Positions 37,901-43,900 of a DNA stretch of 64,000 bases are shown one piece after another. Made by a program: the position numbers and the translations under genes. Origin of the DNA: Martinezella hainanensis (GTDB lineage Bacteria > Pseudomonadota > Alphaproteobacteria > Rhizobiales > Rhizobiaceae); contig NZ_FMAC01000006.1 in the NCBI RefSeq assembly GCF_900094555.1, forward strand, positions 248,001 to 312,000, written 5' to 3'. Numbering within the stretch: position 1 is the stretch's first letter; the number at the start of each line of letters is the position of its first letter. The notes under the pieces are model-generated. The model did not search any database. It was given only the letters and a program-made list of their open reading frames with translations, and had not been told where the DNA came from.

Positions 37901-40900
37901 GCACTATCCTGAGACAGGTCGACCTTGAAGACCCAGCTCGACTGATCGGCGGCATTGCCGCCGGTGTAGGCGATCAGCGTCATGCCGTCGCTGCTGACCG
38001 CATAGGACAGCGCATGGCCGCCGGAGCTGAGCTTGGTCGCATCGAGGCTCTGATTGTTGCCGTAGCTCGCCGTGAAATAGCTGCCGTTCGAACGGGCAAC
38101 AAAGGTAACGGCATGAGCAGCCGGACCATCGGCGCCAAAGGCGAAATTGAGCGCAACCGCGCCGGTGCTGACGCCGGAAGGCGAGATCGTGCCCGAATTC
38201 GTGACAAGGCTATGCTCGGCAAGTGTCTTCGTCGAGACGGCGTTGCCGATCGACGGGCCGTCATCATCGAAGCGAATGCTGCTGCCGATGGAAACGGACT
38301 TGCTGACGGTGTCGCCGTCGCTATCGGTCGCGCTCAGCACTGCCGAAAGCTTGCCGGTGAGATCGACCGTATCGCCGTCCGACTTCGACGTGTTCGGGTT
38401 GGCAAGCGCCATGTACTGGGCGATGCTGACCTTGCCACTGTCATCGATGCGGATCGCAAAGGCGATCTCTCCGTCCGCGATCTTGCCGACAACCGTGCCG
38501 TCGGCGAGCTGGGAGAGCGTGATCGTCTGACCTGCCGTCGTCGTCAGGCCGGAGTCGGCATTGTCGATATGGAGCGTCAGGCTGCTTGTCGCGCCGGCTG
38601 CATCGTCGGCGCCCATCGAGACCGACGGAGAGACGACGCCATGCTGTGCGTAGACCGTCGACATGTGAGGATCATTGCCGCCCGTGATGCCGGCAAACAA
38701 GCCTCTGATCGAATTGCTGGCGCTGACGTCGTCATCGCCTCTGCCGCTCTCGTCGATCGTGATCGAGCCCGTCAGGGCCAGACTTACCTTCGGTGCGTCG
38801 TCAACGATCGTGACGTTCAGGGCACCCTTTAGCGTCACGCTGTCGCCATCACCATCGGTCGCCTGGATGACGGAGCCGAAATCGATGGCCGAGATCGAAC
38901 CATTGCCGGAGCGCAGGTCGTTGCCGGGGCCGGCGACATTGTCGAGCTGGTCGTACTGCTGGAAGGTGAAGCTGCCGTCACCGGACAGCGTCAGCGACAG
39001 GACGGGGCGGTCGAGAAGCGGGTTGTAGCCGCTATGGTGATCGTTATCGACATAGCCGACGATCGCATTGTTGACGATGGCATAGGAGAGCGCTTCGCCA
39101 CCCGAGGTCAGATGCAGGGCGGCGAGGGTCGACGTGGTATTGGCCGTGAAGCTGAAGCCGCCGCCGATAGCTGCGCCGTCGGCACCGAAGGAGACTGTGG
39201 AAGCAACCGAGCCGGATACCGTGGCCGCAAAACCGAGACCAAACAGTGCCGGCTGCGAGGACGAGCCGTCATGCGTGCCGTCGAGCGGGCTGTTGCCGTG
39301 CGACAGGAGATTATAAATGTCGCCTTCGTCGGCCCTGACCGCAACGGTCGTGCCGGAAGCAACCGGGACATCGTCAGTGATCGCGATCGCCAGCGAACCC
39401 TTCGCCGCATCGCCGTCGCCATCCGTGACCGTGAAGCCGAAATTCAGCGTCAGGCTGTCTTCGGTGGTCGACGAGGTCGAATGGACAAGCGGCGCATCCG
39501 CGGTGAAGCTGTAAGAACCGTCCGAATTGATCGTCAGAACTGCGACGGTGGCATGGCTGGAGGCACCAGTTGCCGTCCAGGTCGTCACACCATTCGCCGC
39601 GGACGACGTCCAGGTGACGGCTTCCTGATGACCGATGCCGTGGCTGTCGAGGTAGATCGCCTTCAGCGTCGGGAGGCTGTCCATCGACACGCTCTTGACG
39701 CCATCGGCGCCAGCGGAGAACAGGGCTCCTGCATTGCCGTTGATCGTGTTGACGTCCGCGGTGCCGCCGTCGAGGTTGCCATGTGCCTGTGCGTCGTCGT
39801 TAAGCGGCGTCGAGGTGGCATCAACCTTATAGGCGATCGGCGCGTCGTCCTTGACGGTGACCGTGAGCGCGCCGCTGGCCGTATCGCTGTCGCCATCGGT
39901 AACAGTGAAGTTGAAGGTCAGATCCTGCGTATTTTCCGCAGTCTGGCTTGCGCCGTGAGCGACCGGCGCACTCAGCGTGAAGCTGTAGGAACCGTCAGCG
40001 CCGATCGTCAGCGTCGCGACCGTCTGGCCGCTGTCCTTGCCCGTTGCGATCCAGATCGTCTCGCCGCCCGCCGCCGTCGTCGGGCTGCCCCAAACGACCG
40101 ACTCGACATGGGCAAAGCCGTCCTTGCCGGTATAGATGGCGCTGAAATCCGTGGTCGCTCCGAGCGTTACCTGATGAACGCCGTCCGCGCCGCCCGTAAA
40201 GAGCGTGCCGCTTGCGCCGCTGACCGTATCGGTATCGGCGACACCGACCGTGTCCGGGTTTCCGCCCTTCAGGGCGTCATCGTTCAACGTCACGCTGGTG
40301 ACGGTGACGGTGTTTGCCAGCGGCACATCGTCCGTAACATGCAAAGTCAGCGAGCCGGTCGACGTGTCGTTGTCGCCGTCCGTCACCGTGAAGGTGAAAG
40401 TCAGCGGTAAGCTTTCTTCCGTCGTGCCGGAGGTCGGATGGACAAGCGGCGCACTGGTGCTGAAGCTATAGGAGCCGTTTGCATTGATGGTCAGCGTGGC
40501 GACGGTCTCGTGATTGGCGCTGTAGGCAACCCAGGTCGTCGCACCGCCGGAAACCGTCGGCTTGCCCCAGGTCACGTCTTCCTGCTGCGCGAAACCATTG
40601 GCATCGACATAGATCGTCTTCAAGGCCGGCAGGCTGGACTGGTCGATCGAGACACTCGCAAAACCATCGGCACCAGCGCTGAACAGGGCGCCGGCAGCGC
40701 CCGAGACGCTGTTCGTGTCGGCGCCGTTGCCGTCCAGGTTGCCACCAGTCTGCGCATCGTCGTTGACCGATGAGGCAGTATTGTCAACCGTGTGAGCGAT
40801 CGGCACGTCATCCTTGACGCCAACCGTCAGCGAGCCCGTTGCCTTGTCGCCATCGCCATCGGTGACGGTGAAGTTGAAGGTCAGGGACAAGGTCTCTTCA

Positions 40901-43900
40901 TCGGCTTGCGCGGTCGGATGGGCAAGCGGCGCGCCGGTCGAAAACGTGTAGGAACCATCGGCATTGATGATCAAGGTGGCGACGGTCTCATGATGTGCGC
41001 TGCTCGCAACCCAGGTGGTGCTGCCATCAGCGACCTGCGCCTTGCTCCAGCTCACGGCTTCCTGATGCGCAACGCCATCCGCATCGGTGTAGATCGTGGT
41101 CAGCGTCGGCAGATCCGAATGAGCAATCGCGACCTTCTTGAAGCCATCCGCGCCCGTGTTGAACAGACTGCCCGATGCGCCGCTGACGCTGTGATATTCA
41201 TCGGTCTTGTCGGGGTTGCCGCCCGTGAACATATCGTCGTTGAGGAGATGCTCGGCTGTGACGGTGCTTGCGGTCGGAAGGCTGTCGGCGACATTGAGCG
41301 TCAGCGAGCCCGTCGACTTGTCGCCGTCACCGTCGGTGACTTCGAAGCCGATCTTGAAGTTCTCGTTGTCAGAGCCCTTGGCGTCGGCGAAAGCGCCGGA
41401 CTGGACATAGGTGTAGCTGCCGTCGGCATGGACGGTCAGCATGAAGATGACGTGGCCGGAATCCTTGCCCGTCGCCGTGTAGACCGTGTTGCCGGAGTCG
41501 TCACGCGAGGTGCTGTAGCTCAGCCCTTCCGTATGCGCGACGCCATTTGCATCGATGTTGATGGCCTTGAGACCGGTCGGATTGGTAAAGGTCAGTCGTG
41601 CGAAGCCATCGGCGCCCGTGTTGAACAGGCTGCCCGATGCACCGCTGACGCTGTCGGTGTCGCTCGACTGTTCAGCAAGCGGCTGGACGGGAGGTGTCGC
41701 CGAGGAAGTCGAGGTGGTGTCGTGCAGACTGCCCGACTCGACCGTCACGTTGTTGGCGACCGGAAGGCTATCGGCGACGTTGAGCGTCAGCGAACCCGTT
41801 GCCTTGTCACCATCGCCGTCGGTGACTTCGAAAGCGATCTTGAAGTTCTCGTTGTCGGAGCCCTTGGCATCGGCAAAGGCGCCGGACTGGACGTAGGTAT
41901 AGCTGCCATCGGCGCCAACGGTCAGTGTGAAGAGAACCTGGCCCGACTCCTTGCCGGTTGCCGAGTAGATGGTATTGCCCAGATTGTCCGTCGTGGTGCC
42001 AAAGGACAGACCTTCCTTGTGAGCGACACCATTGGCATCGATGTAGATGCCCTTGAGGCCGGTCGGATCGGTGAAGGTGACCTGCTGGAAGCCATCGGCG
42101 CCGGCAGTAAACAGGCTGCCCGATCCACCGCTGACGCTGTCGGCGGGACCTTCCGGCGACTTCGGCCCTTCGCTCAGCTCGACGAGCGGGCGGAGCGGCA
42201 TCTGCTCTGCAGGTGTCGTGTCGTATAGGTTGCCGGTGCCGACCGTGACGTCGCTGGCAACAGGCTTGTCGTCAGCAACGGTGACCGTGAAGCTGTTCGT
42301 GGCGCTATCGCCATCAGAGTCCGTTGCCGTGTAGCCGAAGGTCAGCTTGATGGCATCGGAATCCTTGGCGTCGTCCAGCGACTGCACAAGCATGAAGTTA
42401 TAGTGACCGTTGTCGGTATCCGAGACCGTGGCGTAGAAGACAATGTTCGAGCCCACCGCACCCTTGGCATCTGCGACGGCCGTTGGAGCGACGTCGCCGG
42501 TGTAGCCGACCAGCGTACCGTCAGCAAGCAGCACCGTGTGAACGGCAAGACCGTGCGAGCTCAGCGCCTCGCCTTCCTGGCCTTCCGTCGTCACTGTGGC
42601 ATTGGTGAAGGCGACCGTGCGATCGCCAGCCCCACCTTGGTCGGTGTTGGCGTTGTCAGCACCCCAGGAGATGTTGAGCGAGCCGGTCGCCAACGCATCG
42701 CTTTCGGAATGCGGAGTCTCGTTGCCATTCGCAAGCGCACCCTCGGTGACCGAGCCGGCATCGCCGGTCGAGGCGACCGGCTTGTCATCCGCAACGGTGA
42801 CGGTGAAACTGTTCGCAGCGCTATCGCCATCAGAGTCCGTTGCCGTGTAGCCAAAGGTCAGCGTGATGGCATCCGAACCCTTGGCGTCATCAAGCGACTG
42901 CACAAGCGTGAAATTATAATGGCCGTTGTCGGTGTCGGAGACCGTCGCATAGAAGACGACATTGGTGGCGGACGTTGCCGTGGGAGCAGTCTCACCGGTG
43001 TACCCAACCAGCGTGCCGTCAGCCAAAAGCGCCGTGTGAACGGCCAGACCGTGCGAGCTCAGCGCTTCGCCGTCTTGACCTGTTGTCGTCACCGTAGCGT
43101 TGGTAAAGGCGACCGAGCGGTCACCGGCGCCACCCTGATCCGTGTTGGCGTTGTCAGCACCCCAGGAGATGTTGAGCGAGCCAGTAGCACTCGTATCGCT
43201 TTCGACGTGAGGATTTTCATTGCCGCTTGCCAGCGCGCCTTCCGTAACGGAGCCCGCATCACCGGTCGAGGCTACGGGCTTGTCGTCGGCAACGGTAACG
43301 GAGAACGTATTCGCGGCGGTGTCGCCGTCGGAATCGGTTGCCGTATAGCCGAAGGTCAGCGTGATCGCGTCCGAGCTCTTGGCGTCATCGAGCGACTGGA
43401 CCAGCGTGAAATTGTAGTGGCCATTGTCGGTATCCGAGACCGTGGCGTAGAAGACGACATTGGATGCAGAGGTTGCCGTAGGAGCAGTCTCGCCGGTGTA
43501 GCCGACCAATGTGCCGTCGGCCAAAAGCACCGTATGAACAGCAAGGCCGTGCGAGCTCAGCGCCTCGCCATCCTGGCCCGTCGTCGAAACTGTGGCGTTC
43601 GTGAAGGCAACCGAGCGATCGCCGGCCCCACCCTTGTCGGTGTTGGCGTTGTCGGCGCCCCAGGAGATGTTGAGTGAACCAGTGACCAAAGCGTCGCCGT
43701 CGAGATGCGGAGTCTCGTTGCCGTTTATCAGCGCGCCCTCGGTGACCGAGCCGGCATCACCGATTGCTGCGACAGGCTTGTCGTCAGCAACGGTGACTGT
43801 GAAGCTGTTCGTAGCAGTATCGCCATCGGAATCGGTAGCCGTGTAGCCGAAGGTCAGCGTGATCGCATCGGAGCCCTTGGCGTCGTCGAGCGATTGGACC